Shown piece by piece: positions 1-8,912 of a stretch of DNA of 24,311 bases. The stretch comes from JBBECF01 sp040881945. GTDB taxonomy: Bacteria; Pseudomonadota; Alphaproteobacteria; Dongiales; Dongiaceae. The notes under the pieces are model-generated. The model was given only the letters and a program-made list of their open reading frames with translations. It did not search any database and was not told where the DNA came from. Positions within the stretch are counted from its first letter, which is position 1; every line of letters starts with the position of its first letter. The stretch spans positions 1 to 24,311 of the forward strand of contig JBBECF010000112.1 of the NCBI GenBank assembly GCA_040881945.1, given 5' to 3'. The position numbers and the translations under genes were made by a program.

Positions 1-129
1 GGCGGCCGGGCACCGCCCTCCCGGGTCTGCGCCTCTCTCCCGCGGGAATGTCCCGCTGCGCATGGGGTCGGTCGCGCGTTTTTTACCTTCTCGCCGGAGA
101 GGCCGCCGGACGAGAGGGCGGCGGCGCCC
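1..129. other. Non-coding edge, no gene recognised
   Basis: No convincing coding region is visible between the window edge and the anmK stop codon. A small perfect hairpin lies at 42-56 (GCGGGA, loop ATG, TCCCGC), and a run of six T follows at 79-84. The run is 22 bases beyond the stem, so this is not a canonical terminator. It could mark the end of a plus-strand transcript entering from outside the window. Confidence 0.35.
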
Positions 130-1257
130 TCAGGCACCTGCTCGGGCGCCGGCGTCGGCGCACGCCTGGGCCGGGCGGCGGTGCAGGCGGCCGCCGGTCA
201 TCGGCCGCGCCACCCCGGTGGTTTCCGGCAAGGTGATCGGCAGGCCGGCGAGCGAGCGCACCGCGAGATAGGCGAAGGCCTGGGCTTCGAGCGCGTCGCC
301 GTCCCAGCCGACGGCTTCGACCGCCGCCACCGGCGCCGTCAGGCGCTCGGCCAGGGCCGCCATCAGGGCCGGGTTGCGCCGGCCGCCGCCGGCCACCAGC
401 CAGCGTTGCGGCGGCGCCGGGAACAGCTCGACGGCGCGGGCGACGGCGGCGGCGGTGAAGGCGACGAGGGTCGCCGCGCCGTCGGCGGCGGCGAGCCCGG
501 CCACCGGGCCCGGATCGAAATGGTCGCGGTCGAGGGATTTCGGCGCCGGCCGGTCGAAATAGCCGTCGGCGAGCAGCGCCGCGAGCACGGCCGGATCGGC
601 GCGCCCGGCGCGGGCCAGCGCCCCGTCGGCGTCGAGCGGGCGCCCGGTGTGGCGCAGCGCCCAGTCGTCGAGCAGGGCGTTGCCGGGGCCGGTGTCGAAG
701 GCGAGCAGACGGTCGCCGCCGGCGCCCTCGCCGATCCAGGTCACGTTGGCGACGCCGCCGATATTGAGGACCGCGAGCGGCCGCGCCAGGCCGCCGGTCA
801 TGGCCGCGTGGTACAGCGGCACCAGCGGCGCCCCCTGGCCGCCCGCGGCGACGTCGCGGCTGCGAAAATCATTAACCACGTCGATGCCGGTGAGCGCCGC
901 AAGCAGCGCCCCGTCGCCGATCTGCCAGGTCAGGCCGCGCTGCGGCGCGTGCAGGATGGTCTGGCCGTGGAAGCCGACAACGGCGACGTCCGCCGGGGTC
1001 ACCCCGCCCGCCGCGAGCAGCTCGCGGACCGCCTCGGCATGCAGCTCGGTCAGCTCGCGCTCGACCTCGTCCACCGGCCCGCTTCCGCCGATCACGCTCA
1101 GCAGCCGCTCGCGGAAGGCGGGCGCGAACGGCCGGGTCAGCGCCGCCCCGTAAGCCAAGATCGCGCGCCCGTCGGTGTGAATGAGCGCGGCGTCGATGCC
1201 GTCGCGCGAGGTGCCGCTCATCAGGCCGAGCGCGAGAACGGGTCTGTCCGGATCCAT
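130..1257 (-). CDS. anmK: Anhydro-N-acetylmuramic acid kinase
   Basis: A 375-residue member of the AnmK family (ASKHA fold). The family hydrolyses the 1,6-anhydro ring of anhMurNAc and phosphorylates it to MurNAc-6-phosphate, a cytoplasmic step of peptidoglycan recycling. Visible motifs are the N-terminal GLMSGTSRDGIDAAL phosphate-binding segment, GFHGQTILH, NIGGVANVTW, FDTGPGNALLDDW, VAGGGRRNP and the C-terminal ETTGVARPMTGG. Length is normal, with about 15 extra alanine-rich residues at the C terminus. The ATG is preceded by a GA-rich stretch (GAGAGAGAGAG on the minus strand) that can serve as ribosome-binding site. The gene is divergent from tyrS, an arrangement common in alphaproteobacteria. 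Recycling fits with the murein hydrolase (amiC) and synthase (mrcA) further along the window. Confidence 0.95.
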   Translation of the reverse strand: MDPDRPVLALGLMSGTSRDGIDAALIHTDGRAILAYGAALTRPFAPAFRERLLSVIGGSGPVDEVERELTELHAEAVRELLAAGGVTPADVAVVGFHGQTILHAPQRGLTWQIGDGALLAALTGIDVVNDFRSRDVAAGGQGAPLVPLYHAAMTGGLARPLAVLNIGGVANVTWIGEGAGGDRLLAFDTGPGNALLDDWALRHTGRPLDADGALARAGRADPAVLAALLADGYFDRPAPKSLDRDHFDPGPVAGLAAADGAATLVAFTAAAVARAVELFPAPPQRWLVAGGGRRNPALMAALAERLTAPVAAVEAVGWDGDALEAQAFAYLAVRSLAGLPITLPETTGVARPMTGGRLHRRPAQACADAGARAGA

Positions 1258-1292
1258 CGTCGGGGGCGGCTCTCTCTCTCGGGCGGCCGCAT

Positions 1293-1320
1293 TTGTGGCC
1301 GGGGTGCGTCTGTGTTACAT
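1293..1320 (+). promoter_or_regulatory. Weak candidate promoter for tyrS
   Basis: The 118-bp divergent spacer between anmK and tyrS contains TTGTGG (1293-1298) and TTACAT (1315-1320), 16 bp apart, about 55 bp before the tyrS ATG. Each box matches the sigma70 consensus only partly. The spacer must hold promoters for both genes, but this assignment is tentative. Confidence 0.25.
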
Positions 1321-1375
1321 GACGCGGCGCCGCGGCGGAAGCCCCCCGGCGGCCGCGCAAGAGCCCGGACCAGCG

Positions 1376-2629
1376 ATGACCACGTACCGATCGACGTTTC
1401 TGCGCGAGGTGACGGCCCGCGGTTTCCTGCACCAGTGCACCGACATCGAGGGGCTCGATGCGCGGCTGGCGGGCGGGCCGGTGACCGCCTATATCGGCTT
1501 CGACGCCACCGCCGATTCCCTGCACGTCGGCAGCCTCGTGCAGATCATGTTGCTGCGCCACTTGCAACGGGCCGGCCACCGGCCCATCGTCCTGATGGGC
1601 GGCGGCACCACCAGGGTCGGCGACCCGTCCGGCCGCGACGACGTCCGCGCGCTGCTGAGCGACGCCGACATCGCGCGCAACATCGCCGGAATCAAGCGCA
1701 GTTTCGACCGCTTCCTGACCTTCGGCGATGGCCCGGGCGACGCCGTGATGGTGGACAACTCGGCCTGGCTCGACGGCCTCAGCTACATCCCGTTCCTGCG
1801 CGAGGTCGGCCGGCACTTCTCGGTCAACCGGATGCTGACCTTCGACAGCGTCAAGCTGCGCCTGGAGCGGGAACAGCCGCTGAGCTTCCTCGAGTTCAAC
1901 TACATGATCCTCCAGGCCTACGACTTCCTCGAGCTGAGCCGGCGCCACGACTGTATCCTGCAGATGGGCGGGTCGGACCAGTGGGGCAACATCGTCAACG
2001 GCGTCGAGCTGGCGCGGCGGATCGACGACCGCGCCCTGTTCGGGCTGACGGCGCCGCTGATCACCACCGCGTCGGGCGCCAAGATGGGCAAGACCGCCGC
2101 CGGCGCCGTCTGGCTGAGCGAGGAGCGCCTGTCGCCCTATGACTACTGGCAGTTCTGGCGCAACGCCGACGACGCCGATGTCGGCCGCTTCCTGCGCCTG
2201 TTCACCGACCTGCCGTTGCCTGAGATCGCGCGGCTGGAAGCGCCCGCGGGCGCCGCGATCAACGACGCCAAGATCGCGCTCGCCAACGAGGCGACGCGGC
2301 TCGCCCACGGCGGCGCGGCGGCCGCGGCCGCGGCGGAGACGGCGCGGCGCACCTTCGTCGAAGGCGGCGTCGGCGCCGAGCTGCCGACGATCGAGGCTTC
2401 GCGCGCCTCGCTCGAGGCGGGCATCCCCGCCATCGACCTGCTGCGCCGCAGCGGCCTCGCCGCCAGCAACGGCGAGGCGCGGCGGCTGATCCGGGCGGGC
2501 GGGGCGCGGGTCAACGATGCGGTCATCCGCGACGAGACCGCGGCGATCTCGCTTGCCGACCTGACGCCCGGCGGGTTCATCAAGCTGTCGGCCGGCAAGA
2601 AGCGTCACGCCCTGGTCCGCCCGGTCTAA
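1376..2629 (+). CDS. tyrS: Tyrosyl-tRNA synthetase
   Basis: A 417-residue class I aminoacyl-tRNA synthetase that charges tRNA-Tyr in the cytoplasm. The N-terminal Rossmann catalytic domain has YIGFDATADSLHVGS, where HVGS (residues 50-53) is the HIGH-type signature, and GGGTTRVGDPSG. The second signature is KMGKT (residues 236-240), the usual KMSKS variant in TyrRS. QMGGSDQWGNI forms part of the tyrosine pocket. The last 60 or so residues (IDLLRRSGLAASNGEARRLI onward) are an S4 RNA-binding domain. The open frame continues upstream to 1181, but that part overlaps anmK and the family begins near the chosen ATG (MTTYRSTFL). The stop lies 4 bp from the end of the convergent AsmA-like gene. Confidence 0.97.
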   Translation: MTTYRSTFLREVTARGFLHQCTDIEGLDARLAGGPVTAYIGFDATADSLHVGSLVQIMLLRHLQRAGHRPIVLMGGGTTRVGDPSGRDDVRALLSDADIARNIAGIKRSFDRFLTFGDGPGDAVMVDNSAWLDGLSYIPFLREVGRHFSVNRMLTFDSVKLRLEREQPLSFLEFNYMILQAYDFLELSRRHDCILQMGGSDQWGNIVNGVELARRIDDRALFGLTAPLITTASGAKMGKTAAGAVWLSEERLSPYDYWQFWRNADDADVGRFLRLFTDLPLPEIARLEAPAGAAINDAKIALANEATRLAHGGAAAAAAAETARRTFVEGGVGAELPTIEASRASLEAGIPAIDLLRRSGLAASNGEARRLIRAGGARVNDAVIRDETAAISLADLTPGGFIKLSAGKKRHALVRPV

Positions 2630-2633
2630 GAGA

Positions 2634-5600
2634 TCACTTGCGGTTGCCGGTATCCGGCAGGGCGCTCGGCGCGACCGCCTCGCCGGCGTCGCCGCCATCG
2701 AACATGTCGAAGAGCGCGCGCAGGAACCCGGGCGCGAGCGCGGCCAGCGGATTGACCGTCACCTTCGGGTCGTCCTGTGGGCCGGTGAGGGTGTAGGTCG
2801 CCGCGAACAACCCTTCGCCCTTGCCGCCCTGCAGCAGGTTGCCGATGATCGGAATGTTGCCGAGGATGCTGTTGAGCGCGTAGGCGGGGACGATGGTGCC
2901 CTTGAGATCGAAGGTGTCGGCGGCGAAATCGACCTCGCCGGTCGCCGTGAATCCGAGCGACGGCCCGTAGGCGCGCGCCAGCACCACCTCCATCTTGTCC
3001 CCGGTCTTGACGAAATCGGCGGTGAAGCGGCTGAACAGCAGGCCGTCTCCGGTCAGCATGTCGATCAGGCCGGTCAGGGCCGCCACCGAGAGCACGCGCG
3101 CCACGGTCGGCGCCCGCACCAGCCGGAACCGCGAAATTTCCACGGTGCCGCGCAGCGGCCGGTCGGGCTCGTCGTCCGCCGCCTCGGCGACGATCGACAG
3201 CCGGCCCCCGACCACGGTGTCGACGATACCGAAGGCGCTCAGCGCGGCGCCGGCGTCGTTGGCGACCACCGACAGCCGGCGCTTGCCGGCCGGCGCCGGC
3301 AGGTAGCGGACCGTCAGCCCCTGGCGCCCGGGCAGCATGGCGTCGAGCACGAATTCGTCCCAGAACCGGCCGTCGTGCTGGGCCGACAGGCTGACGTCCT
3401 CGAGCCCGCGGCCGGGCCCCAGCATCACCCAGTCGAGTTGCTCCGCGGTCAGCACGAAGGGACGTCGAGACTCCTTCGACGCCCTGGCCTTCAGCAGCGA
3501 CGTCGCGTCGAATCGGCCGCCGCCGATGGTCACGGTCACCCGGTCGTCGGCGAATTGCGCGGCGACGTCTTGCAGCCGCGATTCCCCGAAATCGAGGCTG
3601 TCGAACTCGATGTCGGCGAGTTCCTGGCCGCCGACGGCGAAGCGCGCCCGGCCGGTCGCCGTCAGGCTCCCGGCGACTACCTCGAACTCCGGGACCGCCA
3701 CGGGCCGGCCGCCTTCGAGATCGAGCTCCAGCTTCGCGGCGCCGCCCTCGCCGGCCGCCTTGTGCCATTCGATGAGGGGCAGGTCGAGCGCCGCCGCCGC
3801 CAGGTCGAAGCTCGCGTCGAGGCTGCCGCTGTCGTCGGCGAACCGGCGGTGGACCAGCTCGGTCCCCACCGGTCCGTCGAGGAAGCGGCGAACATCGAGG
3901 CCGAGAGCCGCGATCTGATCGGCGTCGGGCGCGCCGGACAGCGTGATTTCGCTGCGCAGGTCCGCATCGCCGAAGTTCTCGGTCCAGCTCAGTTGGGTCG
4001 GAACGCCGTTGATCCGCGCCTCGCCGCCGACCGTCAGGGTGTCGTTGTTGACCGTGACGGCGAGGTCGGCGTCGGCCACCGAATAGCCGAACATGGCCTT
4101 GCCGAGCTCGGCGTCGGTCACCTCCGCTTCGGCTTCGAACCTGAGATCCTCGATCGTCGTGTCGGCTCGGTCGTCGAAGCCGATCGACAGGCGCATCGCC
4201 ACGGCGCCGGTGGTCGTCGTCGGATCGATGCCGAAACGGCCGACATAACCGAACCGCGGATGGTCCAGGATCTGCAGGGCGTCGCGCAGCGGGCCGCGCA
4301 AGGTCCCGTCGATGTCGAAGCGGGCGTCGGGCTGGTCCAGACCGCCGATGCGTATGCGGCCGTTCTCGATTTCGATCGCCTCGACCCCGCCGCCGCCGAT
4401 CTCAGCGACGAACTCCTGGGCGTTGAAGCGCGCCGTGCCGACGGCGCCGCGGATCGGCGGCAACGGCCTGAAATAGTGGATGGTGAGGGCGGAGGCGCTC
4501 AGCGTCCCGTCGAGCGTCTCGACGCGGGTCTCCTTCGCGACGCCGCCCGGCAGGCGCAGGCCGACCTCGACCTCGATGCGCTCGACGGCTCCGTCCACCA
4601 TGTTGCGCGTGACCCAGCGGCGGGCGCCCGGCGCCGCGCCGCGCGGCCAGAGGCGGTCGAGATCGGCGACCGCGACGTTGCCGGCGACCAGGTGGCCGGC
4701 GATGACCATGTCGCCCTCGTCGGCCATGCCGGCCGAGAGCAGGCCGTCGATGCTGCCCGCGACGGTCAACAGCAGGCCGTCCAGGTCGACCACCGCGGTT
4801 TCCAGGGTAAGCCGATCGCCGCCCGGGTCGAGACGCCCGCGCAGCGACAGGCGCCGCACCGCCAGCGCGTCGTCGAATATGTCGGGCAGCACGATCCGTC
4901 CGGGCCCGGCGACAACGTCGAAGCGGCTGGCGCCGATCCGGCCGTCGAGGCCGATGCTGGTCGCGAGCCGGCCGGCGAGCTTCAAGTCGCCGCGGGCGAA
5001 CCGGCCGAGCGCCGGCTCGATGTGGCCGAGGGCGGCCAGATCGACATCGCTGAAGCCGCCGACGAAGGCGACGGTGGCGGTCGCCGGGTCGTAGGCCAGA
5101 TCGGCGCGGACCCGCGCCGGCCGACCGAGCTCCTCGATCTCGAGATCGAGCCGGCCGACGATGCCGACGTCGTCGCGGCGCAGCTCGACGGTGGCCACGG
5201 GGGCATGCCAGATGCGCCCGAGCCGCCGGTCCTCGAAGGTGAGTTGACCGCCGACCAGGCTGGCCCGCGTCAGATAGCCAGTGGCGCGGCCCGGGTCCGG
5301 CGCGTTCAGCAGCTCGCCGAGCAGGATCGGCAGGATCGGCGACTCCTCCTGCGGTGCCTCGGCGGTGTCGTCGACGCGCAGAAAGCGGAACCGCCCATCG
5401 GCCTCGCGCACCAGGCGCATGCGCGGGCCGAAAATTTCGATCGCCGTCGGCGCCACCAGGCCGCGCAGCAGCGCGCGGACGCTGAGCGTCACGGCCACGG
5501 CCGGCACCGCCGCGATCTGGCGGCCGTCGGCGCCGATCACGCGCACACCGCTGGCCTGCAGGTCCAGGGTGCGCTGCCAGCCGGCCCAGGTCAGGACGGT

Positions 5601-5789
5601 GTCATCGATGCGCACCGTGAACGACCCGTTCGGGGCGGTGAACGACTGCTCGAGATAGGGCGTCAGGAAGCTGAGCCGCAGCGGCGCGTCGGCGGACAGC
5701 CGCCAGGCCGCGATGCCTGCGAGGATCGCCAGGCCGGCGACGAGCGCGGCCAAGACCTCGAGCAGCAGAAGAGATGTCCGGCGGATCAC
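2634..5789 (-). CDS. AsmA/YhdP-like giant envelope protein (DUF3971 type)
   Basis: A 1051-residue protein with one N-terminal membrane segment (LLLLEVLAALVAGLAILAGIAAW, about residues 7-29) followed by a long, almost entirely beta-rich body. This is the layout of AsmA-like proteins of the repeating beta-groove superfamily, proposed to act in phospholipid transport or homeostasis between inner and outer membranes. The C-terminal part has the typical block GTIVPAYALNSILGNIPIIG, then GEGLFAATYTLTGPQDDPKV and NPLAALAPGFLR. The central region contains PLPPIRGAVGTARF, typical of DUF3971. The start is a GTG at 5789 (MIRRTSLLL). It is divergent from glnE across about 66 bp. The exact subfamily within the AsmA clan cannot be settled by eye. 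Confidence 0.85.
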   Translation of the reverse strand: MIRRTSLLLLEVLAALVAGLAILAGIAAWRLSADAPLRLSFLTPYLEQSFTAPNGSFTVRIDDTVLTWAGWQRTLDLQASGVRVIGADGRQIAAVPAVAVTLSVRALLRGLVAPTAIEIFGPRMRLVREADGRFRFLRVDDTAEAPQEESPILPILLGELLNAPDPGRATGYLTRASLVGGQLTFEDRRLGRIWHAPVATVELRRDDVGIVGRLDLEIEELGRPARVRADLAYDPATATVAFVGGFSDVDLAALGHIEPALGRFARGDLKLAGRLATSIGLDGRIGASRFDVVAGPGRIVLPDIFDDALAVRRLSLRGRLDPGGDRLTLETAVVDLDGLLLTVAGSIDGLLSAGMADEGDMVIAGHLVAGNVAVADLDRLWPRGAAPGARRWVTRNMVDGAVERIEVEVGLRLPGGVAKETRVETLDGTLSASALTIHYFRPLPPIRGAVGTARFNAQEFVAEIGGGGVEAIEIENGRIRIGGLDQPDARFDIDGTLRGPLRDALQILDHPRFGYVGRFGIDPTTTTGAVAMRLSIGFDDRADTTIEDLRFEAEAEVTDAELGKAMFGYSVADADLAVTVNNDTLTVGGEARINGVPTQLSWTENFGDADLRSEITLSGAPDADQIAALGLDVRRFLDGPVGTELVHRRFADDSGSLDASFDLAAAALDLPLIEWHKAAGEGGAAKLELDLEGGRPVAVPEFEVVAGSLTATGRARFAVGGQELADIEFDSLDFGESRLQDVAAQFADDRVTVTIGGGRFDATSLLKARASKESRRPFVLTAEQLDWVMLGPGRGLEDVSLSAQHDGRFWDEFVLDAMLPGRQGLTVRYLPAPAGKRRLSVVANDAGAALSAFGIVDTVVGGRLSIVAEAADDEPDRPLRGTVEISRFRLVRAPTVARVLSVAALTGLIDMLTGDGLLFSRFTADFVKTGDKMEVVLARAYGPSLGFTATGEVDFAADTFDLKGTIVPAYALNSILGNIPIIGNLLQGGKGEGLFAATYTLTGPQDDPKVTVNPLAALAPGFLRALFDMFDGGDAGEAVAPSALPDTGNRK

Positions 5790-5855
5790 TTGGGGGTTCG
5801 GCCTTGACCCTATCGCCCGGTTTCAGCAGTGTGCGAAAAAGCCGAACGGCCGATC

Positions 5856-8800
5856 ATGCAGGATTCTCCCGCCGTCCTCGATACGCGGTCGCTGCCGCCG
5901 GCCGCGAACCGCGAACGCGCCGCCATCGGCCTGGACCGCTGGCGCGAGCGCGCGCGCCAGACCGAGGATCCGGAACTGGCGGCCTTCGCCGCCGCCCAGG
6001 CCGACGACGCGGGGGGCCGGGCGCTGCTCGAGGCGATTTTCGGCAATAGCCCGTTCCTCAGCCATTGCCTGCTCGCCGAAATGGCGACCGCACGCTCTTT
6101 CATAGCCTACGGGGCCGACGCTGTCTTGCTCGATTTATTGGCGGATTTGCGCGGCCAGGCTGCGGCCGAGGACGACACCGGCCGGCTCATGCGGGTGCTG
6201 CGGGTGGCGCGGCGGCGGGTGGCGCTGACGGTCGCGCTCGCCGACATCGCCGGCCTGTGGCCGGTCGAGCGCTGCACCGAGGCGCTGAGCGACTTCGCCG
6301 ATACGGCGCTCGGGCTCACCAGCGCGCACCTGTTGCGCGGCGCCGCCGCCGCCGGCGACATCGTCCTGCCCCACCCCGAGGACGCGGAGCGCGGCTCCGG
6401 CCTGATCGTCCTCGCCATGGGCAAGCTCGGCGCGCGCGAGCTGAATTATTCGAGCGACATCGATTTGATCGCGCTGTACGACCCCGAGGCGATCGTCTAC
6501 CGCGGCAGCCGCAGCGTGCAGGACCGCTTCGTGCGGCTCGTGCGCGATCTCGTGCGCGTCCTGCAGGACCGCACCGACGAAGGCTATGTGTTCCGCACCG
6601 ACCTGCGCCTCCGGCCGGACCCCGGCGCGACGCCGCTGGCCATGTCGGTGCTGGCCGCCGAGGCCTATTACGAGAGCATGGGGCAGAACTGGGAACGGGC
6701 GGCGATGATCAAGGCGCGGCCGGCGGCCGGGGATCGCGCCGGCGGCGAGCGGTTCCTCGACCACCTGCGTCCCTATGTCTGGCGCAAGCACCTGGACTTC
6801 GCCGCGATCCAGGACATCCATTCGATCAAGCGCCAGATTCATGCGGTCAAGGGCCATCGACAGATCGCGGTCGGCGGCCACAACATCAAGCTCGGCCGCG
6901 GCGGCATCCGCGAGATCGAATTCTTCGCCCAGACCCAGCAACTCATCTGGGGCGGCCGCGACCCGTCCTTGCGTCCGGCGCAGACCTGCGCCGCGATCCG
7001 CGCGCTGGCCGCCGCCGGACGGGTGACGGAGCGCACGGCCGACGACATGATCGCGGCCTACCGCTATCTGCGCCGGGTCGAGCATCGCCTGCAGATGATC
7101 GACGACCGGCAGACGCAGACGCTGCCGGCCGCCGGACCCGACCTCGATCTTCTCGCCGGCTTCGTCGGCCACGACTCGACCGCGGCGTTCACCGCCGAAC
7201 TGCTCGGCCAACTCGGCCGCGTCGAGGACCATTACGCCGAGCTGTTCGAGGAGGCGCCGTCGCTCGGCGGCCCCGGCAGCCTGGTGTTCACCGGCGCCGA
7301 GAACGACCCGGACACCGTGCGCACCCTGGGCGAGATGGGGTTCGGCGACGGCGCCTCGATCGCCGCCGTGATCCGCGGCTGGCACCACGGGCGCTACCGC
7401 GCCACGCGCAGCACGCGCGCTCGCGAGCTGCTGACCGAGCTGATGCCGACGCTGCTGCAGGCGCTTGGCCGCACCGTCCATCCCGACGCCGCCTTCAACC
7501 GGTTCGACGAGTTCCTCGCCCGGCTGCCGGCCGGCGTGCAGCTCTTCTCGCTGCTCCACGCCAATCCCGGGCTGCTCGACCTGATCGCCGAGATCATGGG
7601 CGGCGCGCCGCGCCTCGCCGATCATCTCAGCCGCCGGCCGGTCCTGCTCGACGCCGTGCTGACGCAAGGTTTCTTCGACCCCTTGCCGGCGGCGCCGGCA
7701 CTCGCCGACGAACTGCGGCGGACGCTCGATCAGGCGCGCGACTTCGAGGACGTGCTCGACGGCGCGCGCCGCTGGACCAAGGACAAGCAGTTCCAGGCCG
7801 GCGTGCGCATCCTGCGCAACATCACCGATGCCGACGCCGCCGGCGGCCCGTTGTCGGACGTCGCGGAAACGGCGATCGCCGCCCTGGTGCCGCCGGTCGA
7901 AGCCGAGTTCGCCCGCCGCCACGGCCGCCTGCCCGGCGCCGGACTCGCCATCGTCGCGCTCGGCAAGCTCGGCGGCCGCGAGATGACGGTCGGCTCGGAC
8001 CTCGACCTCGTGTTCATTTACGACGCGCCGGAGGACGGCGACCCTGGCTCCGCCGGAGGCTTCGCCGACCCTGGCTCCGCCGAAGGCGGCTTCGCCGAGG
8101 CGAGGGCGAGCGGCGCATTGCAGTCCGACGGGTCGCGGCCGCTCGCCCCGATCCATTATTACGCGCGGCTGGCGCAGCGGCTGATCAACGCCCTGACGGC
8201 GCCGACCGGCGAAGGACGGCTGTTCGACGTCGATATGCGATTGCGACCTTCCGGCAATGCCGGGCCGATCGCCTCGTCGCTGGCCGGCTTCCGGCGCTAT
8301 CAGGAGGACAGCGCCTGGACCTGGGAGCACATGGCGTTGACGCGGCAGCGCGTCATCGTCGGCGACGGCGCCTTCGCCGCCGTCATCGAGCGGACGCTGG
8401 CTGAGATCCTGGCGCGGCCGCGCGACCCGGCGAAGCTGGCGGCCGACATCGCCGACATGCGGGCGCGCATCGCCCGCCAGCACCCCGACGACCGCCCGTG
8501 GGACGTGAAGCATCGCCGCGGCGGTCTGGTCGATGTCGAGTTCATCGCGCAGTTCCTGCAACTGCGCCACGCCGCCGACCGCCCCGGGATCCTGCACCCG
8601 AACACCGGCGAAGCCCTGGCCCGCGCCGCCGCCGCCGGCATCCTCGAGCGCGCCGCCGCCGACGGGCTGATCGCGGCGGGGCGCCTGTGGCGACGCCTCC
8701 AGGGCCTGCTGCGCCTGACCGTCGGCGACCAGGTCGACGAGGCGACGGCCCTGCCCGAGGGGCTGAAACGGGCGCTGGCGCAGGCCGGCGGCGCCGCGGA

Positions 8801-8891
8801 CTTCGCCGGGCTCGAGGCGCTGATGGACGCCACCGCCACCGCCGCCCGCGCCCAGTTCGAGCGGCTGATCGGGGCGCCGGAAGCGGCATAG
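5856..8891 (+). CDS. glnE: Bifunctional glutamine synthetase adenylyltransferase/deadenylylase
   Basis: About 1011 residues from the ATG at 5856; a GTG at 5829 would add nine residues. GlnE adds AMP to and removes AMP from a glutamine synthetase tyrosine in response to PII/glutamine, coupling GS activity to nitrogen status. Both nucleotidyltransferase domains are intact. The N-terminal deadenylylase has KLGARELNYSSDIDLI (Asp201, Asp203). The C-terminal adenylyltransferase has KLGGREMTVGSDLDLVFIYD (Asp715, Asp717). Other blocks include RTDLRLRPDPGATPLAMS, IKLGRGGIREIEFFAQ, DVDMRLRPSGNAGP and KHRRGGLVDVEFIAQ. Between VFIYD and HYYARLAQRL there is an unusual repeat-derived insertion of about 25 residues (roughly 729-753), described separately. 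A GC-rich hairpin follows the stop codon. Confidence 0.95.
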   Translation: MQDSPAVLDTRSLPPAANRERAAIGLDRWRERARQTEDPELAAFAAAQADDAGGRALLEAIFGNSPFLSHCLLAEMATARSFIAYGADAVLLDLLADLRGQAAAEDDTGRLMRVLRVARRRVALTVALADIAGLWPVERCTEALSDFADTALGLTSAHLLRGAAAAGDIVLPHPEDAERGSGLIVLAMGKLGARELNYSSDIDLIALYDPEAIVYRGSRSVQDRFVRLVRDLVRVLQDRTDEGYVFRTDLRLRPDPGATPLAMSVLAAEAYYESMGQNWERAAMIKARPAAGDRAGGERFLDHLRPYVWRKHLDFAAIQDIHSIKRQIHAVKGHRQIAVGGHNIKLGRGGIREIEFFAQTQQLIWGGRDPSLRPAQTCAAIRALAAAGRVTERTADDMIAAYRYLRRVEHRLQMIDDRQTQTLPAAGPDLDLLAGFVGHDSTAAFTAELLGQLGRVEDHYAELFEEAPSLGGPGSLVFTGAENDPDTVRTLGEMGFGDGASIAAVIRGWHHGRYRATRSTRARELLTELMPTLLQALGRTVHPDAAFNRFDEFLARLPAGVQLFSLLHANPGLLDLIAEIMGGAPRLADHLSRRPVLLDAVLTQGFFDPLPAAPALADELRRTLDQARDFEDVLDGARRWTKDKQFQAGVRILRNITDADAAGGPLSDVAETAIAALVPPVEAEFARRHGRLPGAGLAIVALGKLGGREMTVGSDLDLVFIYDAPEDGDPGSAGGFADPGSAEGGFAEARASGALQSDGSRPLAPIHYYARLAQRLINALTAPTGEGRLFDVDMRLRPSGNAGPIASSLAGFRRYQEDSAWTWEHMALTRQRVIVGDGAFAAVIERTLAEILARPRDPAKLAADIADMRARIARQHPDDRPWDVKHRRGGLVDVEFIAQFLQLRHAADRPGILHPNTGEALARAAAAGILERAAADGLIAAGRLWRRLQGLLRLTVGDQVDEATALPEGLKRALAQAGGAADFAGLEALMDATATAARAQFERLIGAPEAA
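8040..8114 (+). repeat. In-frame repeat/palindromic insertion inside glnE
   Basis: The 16-base unit GACCCTGGCTCCGCCG occurs twice (8040-8055 and 8067-8082). It is followed by GGC/GAG-rich sequence to about 8114. CTCC-GCC-GGAG (8049-8059) and CCGCC-GAA-GGCGG (8077-8089) can form small hairpins. Translation gives a Gly/Ala/Ser-rich loop (DPGSAGGFA, DPGSAEGGFA) directly after the second catalytic motif of GlnE, where homologues as I recall them have a short acidic loop. Frame is kept. The pattern resembles small palindromic elements that insert into coding sequence, but no second copy is visible in this window. Confidence 0.5.
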
Positions 8892-8897
8892 CGGGAA

Positions 8898-8912
8898 GCG
8901 GGGTCGCCCCGC
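8898..8912 (+). terminator. GC hairpin after glnE
   Basis: GCGGGG (8898-8903), loop TCG, CCCCGC (8907-8912) forms a perfect 6-bp stem 7 bases after the glnE stop. There is no following T run, so it would be a weak or Rho-assisted 3' end, or an mRNA-stabilising stem. Confidence 0.4.

Noticed and set aside
1181..1375. Upstream extension of the tyrS frame
   Set aside because: It overlaps the 5' end of anmK and has no family similarity; the TyrRS family begins near the ATG at 1376.
872..2698. Long minus-strand open frame opposite tyrS and anmK (608 codons), and comparable frames opposite the AsmA-like gene, glnE, mrcA, amiC and rne (up to about 926 codons)
   Set aside because: In 70% GC DNA, stop codons are rare in non-coding frames. 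These translations are Arg/Ala/Gly/Pro-rich without motifs, and the opposite strand carries clear conserved genes.
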